Source: Bacillota bacterium (GTDB taxonomy: Bacteria; Bacillota; Clostridia; Oscillospirales; QAMX01). From it: a stretch of 6,777 bases of DNA. How positions within the stretch are numbered: the stretch's first letter is position 1; each line of letters opens with the position of its first letter. The stretch covers positions 1-6,777 of the forward strand of contig JAKPBM010000341.1 of the NCBI GenBank assembly GCA_029778935.1. The letters run 5' to 3'. Below the pieces are notes generated by a model. That model was not told the origin of the DNA. It made no database searches and was given only the letters and a program-made list of their open reading frames with translations. Below, in pieces: positions 1 to 6,777 of the stretch. Made by a program: the position numbers and the translations under genes.

Positions 1-844
1 AAAAGACGCCCGCCACGTGGGCAAAAACAAAAACGGCAAGAGGCCAATTCCAAACGCCCCAGTATATGTAATATCGGTACAGGCCTGTGAACACTCCGTT
101 CTGCAGTTCCAAGACCAGGGGAAACAGGACCCCGGGCAAAAACCACAGGTACTTTATTAATGGATGCCGAACCTTTGAGAGAAAGCGCGCCATAAGCAAC
201 ACTACAAAGAAAACGATAAAGGGAAGGATGACTCTGTATGAAATGTAAAGCAGGGTGTAAGAGACGCCGTACAGGCCGGTGATAATCATCAGGGCGGTCT
301 GGTTTTGAGCGAAAAGGGCGGCGGCAACGGAAAGTATCACGAAGAAAGGGAGAAACTCCATAAGGTTTGAAAGGCTAAAGGAACGCCATCGCGCATAAAG
401 AAAGATCGATGCCAGTCCATCCCTGAATGCGATGGCCGCGGCGACGGCAAAACAGGCGGCCGCCGCATAGGCCCAGACTTTGGACCGTCTGCCGGGTTGC
501 TTCGAGCCGGCCGGTTCGGCGGGGGAAAGCCCCCATTTCGCCGCGGCAAACTCGCGTTCCGTCAAAGCGCCCAGGGCAAAAAGCTCCCGGTATTTTTCCA
601 GCTCGGCCTCGGCCTGCAAAGCAAGTTCCGAAGGGATGGAGGGCCCGTTTGCGCCGGCGGGCTGCGCGGAGCTTCGGCGCAGCAGGCAGCTGTGGATCAA
701 AGCGGCGGGGTATAACAGAAAGCCGTAGAGCCACCAATTCCGAAAGGGGTTTCCCTTTTCCTTGGCGATGCAGGCGGGAACGAGGGCAAGCAGGGCGTTG
801 ACCGTCACTACGACAAGGATGTAAGTCAGTGTATCCCAGAACAT
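1..844 (-). CDS. Multi-pass membrane protein with an internal SHOCT-like module (partial, C-terminus beyond left edge)
   Basis: Function unknown; location is predicted to be the cytoplasmic membrane. The frame stays open for 281 codons from an ATG at 842-844 to the window edge. The start is supported by a GGAGG at 852-856, 7 nt upstream, and by a likely -10 element further up. Two hydrophobic segments lie at about residues 4-25 and 38-56, followed by a polar loop. Residues about 72-106 of that loop look like a SHOCT domain: an amphipathic helix, then LFALGALTEREFAAAKWGL, matching the family pattern L..G.(I/L)TE.EF...K..L. A basic patch (KQPGRRSK, about 115-122) precedes five or so more hydrophobic segments (about 124-140, 160-179, 183-222, 232-248, 262-281). 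SHOCT modules are usually C-terminal and are thought to mediate oligomerisation or contacts, so the internal position is unusual. The gene follows the lepA operon on the same strand but is separated from it by a terminator. I do not recognise the full-length family; the coding call is firm, the SHOCT call moderate. Confidence 0.8.
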   Translation of the reverse strand, partial: MFWDTLTYILVVVTVNALLALVPACIAKEKGNPFRNWWLYGFLLYPAALIHSCLLRRSSAQPAGANGPSIPSELALQAEAELEKYRELFALGALTEREFAAAKWGLSPAEPAGSKQPGRRSKVWAYAAAACFAVAAAIAFRDGLASIFLYARWRSFSLSNLMEFLPFFVILSVAAALFAQNQTALMIITGLYGVSYTLLYISYRVILPFIVFFVVLLMARFLSKVRHPLIKYLWFLPGVLFPLVLELQNGVFTGLYRYYIYWGVWNWPLAVFVFAHVAGVF

Positions 845-890
845 GTTTCCGCCTCCTTTTGGATGGATGCGACAACAGGTTTGTAATACT

Positions 891-919
891 ATTATACAAA
901 AAACGCCAGTATAGTCGAC
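891..919 (-). promoter_or_regulatory. Probable promoter of the SHOCT membrane-protein gene
   Basis: On the minus strand a perfect TATAAT occurs at 891-896, preceded by a run of six T residues. With a start site near 884 the leader would be about 40 nt, including the AGGAGG. The matching -35 position (about 914-919, GTCGAC) is a poor fit to TTGACA and no TGn extension is present, so the promoter may need an activator or be weak. Small dyads overlap it (TTTGTA/TACAAA at 880-900; CAGTA/TACTG at 907-928). This is inference from sequence only. Confidence 0.45.
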
Positions 920-966
920 AGTTTACTGAAAAATTGTACATTTTGACGTATAGAAACGGGGACGGT

Positions 967-982
967 GGAAAAGCGCTTTTCC
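967..982. repeat. Perfect 16-bp palindrome, possible operator
   Basis: GGAAAAGCGCTTTTCC is fully self-complementary with no spacer, and its flanks extend the symmetry weakly (GT before, GC after). It lies 27 nt beyond the terminator of the lepA operon and about 90 bp upstream of the predicted start site of the membrane-protein gene. A dyad without a loop is more like a DNA-binding site than an RNA hairpin. No regulator can be named from the sequence. Confidence 0.4.
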
Positions 983-1009
983 GCACACGCTGCGAACATG
1001 CCTGTAAGC

Positions 1010-1042
1010 AAAAACAGCCGCCGTTCCAGTAAACGGCGGCTG
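1010..1042 (-). terminator. Rho-independent terminator of the lepA-hemW-ACT-PFL operon
   Basis: CAGCCGCCGTT (1015-1025) and AACGGCGGCTG (1032-1042) form a perfect 11-bp GC-rich stem with a 6-nt loop. Read on the minus strand the stem is followed by TTTTTGCTT. It begins 13 nt after the stop codon of the PFL-like gene. On the plus strand the downstream sequence has no continuous T tract, so it should act mainly in the minus direction. Confidence 0.9.
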
Positions 1043-1055
1043 TATGCATATTCTG

Positions 1056-2411
1056 TTAATTTCTCTGGCTGTGCACCGGGGAGGGGATGCGGCCGCCTCG
1101 GTGAATGAACGCGGCAGGGGATTCGGGGTGCACGGGCATAATGGGCGCTTCGCCCCACAGGCCGCCGAACACGATGGATTCCCCGGCTTTTTTGCCGTAT
1201 ACGGGGATGACGCGGACGGCGGTGGTCTTGTTGTTGACGACGCCGATGGAGATTTCGTCGGCGATAATGGCGGAGATGATCTCGGCGCTGGTGTCGCCGG
1301 GGATTGCGATCATGTCCAGGCCTACGGAGCAGACGGCGGTCATGGCTTCCAGCTTGTCGATGTTCAAAACGCCCTTTTGCACCGCTTCCACCATGCCTGC
1401 GTCTTCCGACACGGGGATAAAGGCGCCGGACAGGCCGCCCACATGGGACGAAGCCATAATGCCGCCCTTTTTCACCGCGTCGTTGAGCATGGCCAGGCAC
1501 GCCGTCGTGCCGTGGCAGCCGGCCACTTCCAGGCCCATTTCCTCTAAAATCTTCGCCACCGAGTCGCCCACGGCCGGCGTGGGGGCCAGGGACAAGTCTA
1601 CGATGCCGAACGAAGCGCCGAGCCTTGCGGAGGCCTCTTTGGCCACCAGCTGGCCCATGCGGGTGATTTTAAACGCCGTTTTCTTGATGACGTCGGCCAG
1701 CTCCGTCAGGTTGCAGTTGCCGCTTCTACGGATGGCCGCCCGCACGACGCCCGGGCCGGAAACACCCACGTTGACGGCGCATTCGGCTTCGCCCACGCCG
1801 TGGAAAGCGCCCGCCATGAAGGGATTGTCTTCGGGGGCGTTGGCGAACACGACCAGCTTGGCGCAGCCGAAGGAATCCCTGTCTTTGGTGGCTTCCGCCG
1901 TGCGTTTGATGATTTCGCCCATTTCCCGGACGGCGTCCATGTTGATGCCCGACTTGGTGGTCGCCACGTTGACGGAGGAGCAGACCCGCTCCGTCGTCGA
2001 CAGAGCTTCGGGCAGGGAGGCGATTAAGCGCTTGTCGGCCTCGGTCATGCCCTTATGTACCAGCGCGGTGTAGCCGCCGATGAAGTTGACGCCCGTGGCT
2101 TCCGCCGCTTTGTCCATGGTTCTGGCAATTTCCGCCATGTCGCCCGCAGCGGACGCGGCCACCAGCGAGATGGGCGTTACGGAAATGCGCTTGTTGATGA
2201 TGGGAATGCCGTACTCTTTTTCAATCGCTTCGCCGACGGCGACCAGGCGCTCGGCCCGTTTGGTGATTTTATCGTAAATCTTGGACGCGCACCGTTTCAT
2301 GTCCTCGGAAGCGCAGTCGATTAAGGAGATGCCCAGGGTGATGGTGCGGATGTCGAGATGCTCTTCCGAGATCATCTTGATGGTTTCCAGAATGTCAAAG
2401 GTGTTTAACAT
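1056..2411 (-). CDS. PFL-like family protein (DUF711 / UPF0210)
   Basis: 451 residues, matching the family's usual length of about 450. ATG start with GGAGG at 2417-2421, 5 nt upstream; TAA stop. Recognisable conserved blocks are FIGGYTALV (110-118), CSSVN (144-148), [18 protein letters not shown] (191-208), GVSGPGVV (216-223), [17 protein letters not shown] (270-286), GCHGTTA (298-304), [13 protein letters not shown] (325-337) and a C-terminal [10 protein letters not shown] (439-448). Structural databases place this family in the pyruvate formate-lyase-like barrel fold. However, the sequence has neither the paired active-site cysteines nor an RVxG(Y/W) glycyl-radical loop near the C-terminus, so it is not expected to be a glycyl radical enzyme. 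No signal peptide or membrane segment is evident, so it is probably cytosolic. It is the last gene of the operon, directly after the small ACT protein, an arrangement also known from Streptococcus pneumoniae (SP_0238/SP_0239). Family assignment is firm; the biochemical role is unknown. Confidence 0.93.
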   Translation of the reverse strand: MLNTFDILETIKMISEEHLDIRTITLGISLIDCASEDMKRCASKIYDKITKRAERLVAVGEAIEKEYGIPIINKRISVTPISLVAASAAGDMAEIARTMDKAAEATGVNFIGGYTALVHKGMTEADKRLIASLPEALSTTERVCSSVNVATTKSGINMDAVREMGEIIKRTAEATKDRDSFGCAKLVVFANAPEDNPFMAGAFHGVGEAECAVNVGVSGPGVVRAAIRRSGNCNLTELADVIKKTAFKITRMGQLVAKEASARLGASFGIVDLSLAPTPAVGDSVAKILEEMGLEVAGCHGTTACLAMLNDAVKKGGIMASSHVGGLSGAFIPVSEDAGMVEAVQKGVLNIDKLEAMTAVCSVGLDMIAIPGDTSAEIISAIIADEISIGVVNNKTTAVRVIPVYGKKAGESIVFGGLWGEAPIMPVHPESPAAFIHRGGRIPSPVHSQRN

Positions 2412-2437
2412 ACTTTCCTCCCGTGGTTGGGTTCGGG

Positions 2438-2456
2438 AGCCGGGGCACGCCCGGCT
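2438..2456 (-). other. Intercistronic hairpin between the ACT and PFL-like genes
   Basis: AGCCGGG and CCCGGCT form a 7-bp GC-rich stem around a 5-nt loop in the 57-nt gap. No T run follows on the minus strand, so it is not a normal terminator. It ends 16 nt before the GGAGG of the PFL-like gene. It could stabilise or mark a processing point in the mRNA; this is inference. Confidence 0.4.
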
Positions 2457-2468
2457 GACGTTTGGGGA

Positions 2469-2738
2469 TTAGATGCGGTGCATGCTGTTGAAGATGTCCT
2501 CGTGCATGGTGTGGATGGTCAACCCCATGGTCTTGCCTCGCTCGTTCAGCGTATCCGACAGCTGCGCCAGCCCTACCGTGCACTTGGAGATGTCCACGAG
2601 CATGACCATGGCGAACAGGTCGGTAAACACCGACTGGCTGATGTCCAGGATATTGACGTTGTGTTTGCGCAGAACGTCCGACACCTCGGCGATGATGCCG
2701 ACGGCGTCTTTTCCAATTACGGTGATCACAGCGCGCAT
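2469..2738 (-). CDS. Small single ACT-domain protein (UPF0237 family)
   Basis: 89 residues, consisting of essentially one ACT domain, the usual size for the family. The N-terminal strand (MRAVITVIGKD), the GxxxxVSDVL helix (about 14-23), the NVNILDISQSV strand (about 28-37) and the hydrophobic LFAMVMLVDI strand (41-50) fit the beta-alpha-beta-beta-alpha-beta order. ACT domains bind amino acids or similar small ligands and usually dimerise; this one lacks a catalytic partner domain, so it may act as a separate sensor or subunit. ATG start with AGGAGG at 2747-2752, overlapping the hemW stop codon, which suggests translational coupling. It sits immediately before the PFL-like gene, its conserved neighbour in other Bacillota, so a joint function is plausible but not shown. 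GcvR-like regulation has been suggested for similar proteins, but nothing here demonstrates it. Confidence 0.93.
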   Translation of the reverse strand: MRAVITVIGKDAVGIIAEVSDVLRKHNVNILDISQSVFTDLFAMVMLVDISKCTVGLAQLSDTLNERGKTMGLTIHTMHEDIFNSMHRI

Positions 2739-2746
2739 GAAGTATT

Positions 2747-2752
2747 CCTCCT
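2747..2752 (-). promoter_or_regulatory. Ribosome binding site of the ACT gene overlapping the hemW stop codon
   Basis: On the minus strand the sequence reads CTAGGAGGAATACTTCATG. The TAG that ends hemW (2751-2753) shares two bases with the AGGAGG that serves the ACT gene. The spacing to the ATG is 8 nt. A ribosome ending hemW would sit on this site, so coupled translation is likely. Confidence 0.75.
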
Positions 2753-3911
2753 AGTTTTGCCCCATGGCCAGCAGCGCTTCCGTCATGAGGGCGTTCGCAA
2801 GTAAAAATCCCGCCGGGGTCAGGCGGACGCTTTCCCCGTCGATGCGGGCAAGGCCCTGCTTTGCGTAGGGGGCAAGGGCGTCGGCGATTTTGTCAAACAT
2901 AAGGTTTCCGTTGGGGGCGGCGTTCAAAAGCGCTTTGCGGGTTAAGCCCGCCCCCGTCCGAAGGGCTAAAAACACGGTTTCCTCCGCCCGGTTGGGTGCT
3001 TCGTCTTCCATTATCAAAAGGGAAGTAAGCGTTCCGGCTTTCGCCGCTTCGGTAAAGGCTTTCGTGTCGGCGGGGAAGGCAAACCGCCTTCCGCCAAAGT
3101 CCGAATGGGCCCCCGGGCCAAGCCCCAGGTAGGGAGCCAGCGTCCAGTACTTTTGGTTGTGGACGCTTTCCTTGCCCGGCTTGGCGAAGTTGGAAATCTC
3201 CTCCTGTATATACCCGTTATCGGCAAGAAATTCGCAGGTAGTAAGGTAAAATTCCGCCTGCTCCTCCTCCGAAGGAAGGCCTTTTCCTTCGGGGTAGCGG
3301 GCGTAAAAGGGGGTGCCTTCCTCCAGTTTTAGAAGGTAGGCGGAAACATGGTCGGGAGAAAGGGAAAGCAGCGCTTCCAGGCTCACCTTCAGGCTTTCTT
3401 TCGTCTGCCCGGGGATGCCGAGCATCAAATCCAGCCCGATGTTGGAAAACCCCGCCGCCCTGGCCTTTTGCACGGCGCGGGCCGTTTCACCAAAAGTGTG
3501 GATGCGGCCCAAAGCGGCCAGCTCCGTATCCACGGCCGACTGCATCCCCAGCGACAGGCGGTTAAAGCCCATGGCATGCAGGCCTTCCCACCGGACTTCG
3601 GCCACCGTGCCCGGGTTGGCCTCCAGGGTGATTTCCGCTTCTTCCGACACTTCATAATATGCATGGATTGTATAAAGTAGTGCCTGGAGGTCTTCGTTTT
3701 CCAGCAGGGAGGGCGTCCCGCCGCCAAAGTAGATGCTGTCAAAAAACGTACCTATTGCCTGCGCGGAAAAGGCAATTACGGCCGAAATCAGGGCGGAAAC
3801 GTACTCTTTTTTGGCAGTTTCCGAAGCGGCGTACGAGTAAAAGTCGCAGTAGGCGCATTTACTCTGGCAGAAGGGGATATGCATATACAGCCCGGCCGGC
3901 TTGCTGGACAC
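2751..3911 (-). CDS. hemW: Radical SAM heme chaperone HemW (formerly misnamed HemN-like coproporphyrinogen oxidase)
   Basis: 386 residues from a GTG start. The radical SAM cluster motif C15-x3-C19-x2-C22 lies in HIPFCQSKCAYCDFYS; the residue two after the last cysteine is F24, not the cysteine of true HemN, which favours HemW. GGGTP (63-67) is the SAM-binding motif, and HNQKYW (251-256), a conserved HemW signature, is followed by GPGAHS (265-270). The C-terminal part resembles the HemN_C domain. HemW is thought to bind heme and a 4Fe-4S cluster and pass heme to apoproteins of the respiratory chain in the cytoplasm or at the membrane. Start choice: an AGGAGG at 3923-3928 lies 11 nt before the GTG at 3911. 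A TTG at 3959, overlapping lepA, has no ribosome binding site and would add 16 atypical residues. The gene is 37 nt after lepA, a common pairing in Bacillota. Confidence 0.93.
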   Translation of the reverse strand: MSSKPAGLYMHIPFCQSKCAYCDFYSYAASETAKKEYVSALISAVIAFSAQAIGTFFDSIYFGGGTPSLLENEDLQALLYTIHAYYEVSEEAEITLEANPGTVAEVRWEGLHAMGFNRLSLGMQSAVDTELAALGRIHTFGETARAVQKARAAGFSNIGLDLMLGIPGQTKESLKVSLEALLSLSPDHVSAYLLKLEEGTPFYARYPEGKGLPSEEEQAEFYLTTCEFLADNGYIQEEISNFAKPGKESVHNQKYWTLAPYLGLGPGAHSDFGGRRFAFPADTKAFTEAAKAGTLTSLLIMEDEAPNRAEETVFLALRTGAGLTRKALLNAAPNGNLMFDKIADALAPYAKQGLARIDGESVRLTPAGFLLANALMTEALLAMGQN

Positions 3912-3922
3912 GGTGACGATTC

Positions 3923-3928
3923 CCTCCT
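3923..3928 (-). promoter_or_regulatory. Ribosome binding site that sets the hemW start
   Basis: A perfect AGGAGG on the minus strand lies between the lepA stop codon and the GTG at 3909-3911. The spacing of 11 nt is slightly long but workable. It would fall inside the coding region if the upstream TTG at 3957-3959 were used, which argues for the GTG. The resulting N-terminus (MSSKPAGLYMHIPFC) has the normal short lead into the radical SAM motif. Confidence 0.65.
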
Positions 3929-3948
3929 GAGGGTTGGCGGAAACAGCG

Positions 3949-5754
<1,806 letters not shown>

Positions 5755-5815
5755 AATCCACTCCGTTGGGTTCCGCGCCAATTTGTTAGGCGCTAAGATT
5801 TTTACATTATCCTGT

Positions 5816-5844
5816 ATTATACCATTTTTGCGGTCCAAAAACAA
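5816..5844 (-). promoter_or_regulatory. Extended -10 (SigA-type) promoter of the lepA operon
   Basis: On the minus strand TGGTATAAT gives a perfect -10 (5816-5821) with the TGn extension. TTGTTT at 5839-5844 lies at exactly 17 bp and matches TTGACA at its first three positions. The predicted start near 5809 leaves a leader of about 55 nt before lepA. A good -10 with extension and a partial -35 is typical of constitutive housekeeping promoters in Bacillota. Confidence 0.8.
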
Positions 5845-5866
5845 TACGAAAGGCGGGTAGGAGACC

Positions 5867-5879
5867 TTTCCGGCGGAAA
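5867..5879. repeat. Palindrome copy 1 of a repeated pair, possible operator
   Basis: TTTCCGGCGGAAA has perfect 6-bp arms (TTTCCG and CGGAAA) around one central base. Twelve of its bases are repeated exactly 35 bp further on. It lies about 22 bp upstream of the lepA -35 element, centred roughly at -64 from the predicted lepA start site, a position where activators often bind. The bound protein, if any, is unknown. Confidence 0.4.
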
Positions 5880-5902
5880 AATTGGCGGTTTTGGGCAGCA
5901 AA

Positions 5903-5914
5903 TTCCGGCGGAAA
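5903..5914. repeat. Palindrome copy 2 of a repeated pair, possible operator
   Basis: TTCCGGCGGAAA is identical to 12 bases of the copy at 5868-5879 and keeps 5-bp arms around the central dinucleotide region. It is 35 bp, a little over three helical turns, from copy 1. It lies about 80 bp upstream of the spoIIIAA start codon, so the pair could serve either divergent gene. The motif is GC-rich and resembles local codon usage, so chance is possible. Confidence 0.35.
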
Positions 5915-5952
5915 GCATAAAAGCCCTTCCGGTTCTAAAACGGACAGGCCGG

Positions 5953-5960
5953 CATAGGAT
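5953..5960 (+). promoter_or_regulatory. Weak candidate SigE-type -10 element for spoIIIAA
   Basis: CATAGGAT agrees with six of eight positions of the SigE -10 consensus CATACAnT and is 34 nt before the spoIIIAA start codon, a sensible leader length. In Bacillus subtilis the spoIIIA operon is transcribed by SigE in the mother cell, so such a promoter is expected. The -35 area (about 5932-5938, GTTCTAA) fits poorly, so the call is tentative. Confidence 0.22.
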
Positions 5961-5994
5961 ACAGTAGGACGACCGCGTGCACGGAGGGCAAAGA

Positions 5995-6777
5995 ATGAAA
6001 CGGGAAATTGGCTTTTTTCACCTCAAAGGCAGCCGCTCCAAAAGCCGCCTGTCGGGGGTTTTGGACGCGCTTCCGCCGGAAATGCGGCGGGCCCTTCTGT
6101 TTCTGCCTGAGGAGGAGCGGAACCAGCTGGAGGAAATCCGCCTAAGAGTCGGCGTCTGCTGCACGGTGACAAAAGGCGGCCGGGAATACGGGATTACCCG
6201 GGAAGGAAAGCTCTTCCCCGATGCTTCCGACGGGCAAGGCTTAGCCCGGGGCATCCCCGTTACGGGCGAGCACATCGCCTATTTAGTGGGCAGCGCCTCG
6301 CAGGGCTCCCTCTACGCGGCGGAAGACACCCTACGGGAAGGGTATATCACCCTGCCCGGCGGGCACCGGGTGGGCGTTTGCGGCCACGCGGTGACGGAAA
6401 ACGGGAAAATCGTGACGATAAAGCGTTTCAGTTCCGCCTGCGTGCGGATTGCCCGGGCGGCCACAGGCGTTGCCGCGCCGTTGGCCGACGGGCTGGTGGA
6501 AAAAGGCCGGGTGAAAAACACGCTGGTGCTTTCGCCGCCTTTGGGCGGGAAGACAACGCTTTTGCGCGACATCGTGCGGGAGCTTTCCGGCCGGGGCTTT
6601 CGCGTAGGTGTGGCCGACGAGCGGGGGGAACTGGCGGGCATGGTCAAAGGCGAGCCTCAGTTTGACCTGGGCGGGCGGACGGACACGCTTACCGGGTGCA
6701 AAAAGGCGGAGGGGGCCATGATTCTGCTTCGGGGCATGGCACCGGACGTGCTGGTCATGGACGAAATCACGGCGGCG
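5995..6777 (+). CDS. spoIIIAA: Stage III sporulation protein AA, ATPase (partial, C-terminus beyond right edge)
   Basis: 261 codons are visible, out of roughly 310-340 in the family. SpoIIIAA is a secretion-type ATPase resembling type II/IV secretion motors. With SpoIIIAB-AH and forespore SpoIIQ it forms the channel between mother cell and forespore that supports late SigG activity. Visible motifs: the N-terminal family motif EEIRLRVG (46-53), GHRVGVCGHA (123-132), Walker A SPPLGGKTTLLRD (180-192), the conserved VADERGELAGM (206-216), the FDLGGRTD segment (223-230), and Walker B VLVMDEI (252-258) near the edge. The Walker A begins with S where the textbook P-loop has G; the essential GKT is intact. 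ATG start with GGAGG at 5983-5987, 7 nt upstream. It is divergent from lepA. In the family the next genes would be spoIIIAB, AC, AD and so on, outside this window. Confidence 0.95.
   Translation, partial: MKREIGFFHLKGSRSKSRLSGVLDALPPEMRRALLFLPEEERNQLEEIRLRVGVCCTVTKGGREYGITREGKLFPDASDGQGLARGIPVTGEHIAYLVGSASQGSLYAAEDTLREGYITLPGGHRVGVCGHAVTENGKIVTIKRFSSACVRIARAATGVAAPLADGLVEKGRVKNTLVLSPPLGGKTTLLRDIVRELSGRGFRVGVADERGELAGMVKGEPQFDLGGRTDTLTGCKKAEGAMILLRGMAPDVLVMDEITAA

Noticed and set aside
829..1032. 67-codon plus-strand frame in the intergenic region
   Set aside because: It begins inside the opposite gene, ends in the terminator stem, and I see no ribosome binding site or family resemblance.
375..1049. 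224-codon open frame on the minus strand overlapping the membrane gene
   Set aside because: It is out of frame with the membrane-protein frame, runs through the promoter region and into the terminator, and has an arginine- and cysteine-rich composition without domain signal.
1105..2073. 322-codon open frame on the plus strand
   Set aside because: It is antisense to the well-supported PFL-like gene; its composition (many S, T, A, P, M) is typical of a shadow frame.
5755..5901. 49-residue N-terminal extension of lepA
   Set aside because: It spans the predicted promoter, has no similarity to LepA N-termini, and the ATG at 5754 has its own ribosome binding site.
5891..5921. Possible SigA promoter for spoIIIAA (TTGGGC and CATAAA)
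   Set aside because: The spacing is 19 bp and both boxes are weak; a sporulation gene is expected to use SigE instead.

Overview
The window looks like an ordinary chromosomal stretch of an endospore-forming member of the Bacillota. The reasons are a spoIIIAA gene, strong AGGAGG-type ribosome binding sites throughout, and Gram-positive-style genes for LepA, HemW and an ACT/PFL-like pair. The DNA is GC-rich with a strong GC preference at third codon positions, which points to a GC-rich clostridial or Negativicutes-type lineage rather than Bacillus; this placement is inference.

Layout. From about 5844 down to 1010 there is one likely minus-strand operon: an extended -10 promoter (5816-5844), lepA (back-translocating ribosomal GTPase EF4), hemW (radical-SAM heme chaperone), a small ACT-domain protein (UPF0237 type), a PFL-like DUF711/UPF0210 protein, and a clear rho-independent terminator (1010-1042). 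Spacings are 37, 12 and 57 nt; the hemW stop codon overlaps the ribosome binding site of the ACT gene. Beyond the terminator, on the same strand, a separate transcription unit starts with its own -10 element and encodes a multi-pass membrane protein with a SHOCT-like module between its membrane segments. That gene runs off the left edge (1-844). On the plus strand, divergent from lepA, is spoIIIAA, the ATPase gene that normally heads the spoIIIA operon; it runs off the right edge (5995-6777).

Non-coding parts. The 240-bp divergent region (5755-5994) carries the lepA promoter, two near-identical palindromes 35 bp apart, and a weak SigE-like -10 candidate for spoIIIAA. The 211-bp region 845-1055 carries the operon terminator, a perfect 16-bp palindrome, and the membrane-gene promoter with further small dyads.

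How the genes fit together. LepA (translation) and HemW (heme delivery) are often adjacent in Bacillota. Here the ACT/DUF711 pair follows them, not the hrcA-grpE-dnaK heat-shock genes often found next. The ACT protein probably senses a small ligand and may regulate or partner the PFL-like protein, whose reaction is unknown. SpoIIIAA belongs to the mother-cell sporulation programme and is unrelated in function. I see no RNA gene, mobile element, CRISPR array or defence locus. The unusual items are the uncharacterised ACT/PFL-like pair, the SHOCT membrane protein and the unexplained palindromes.
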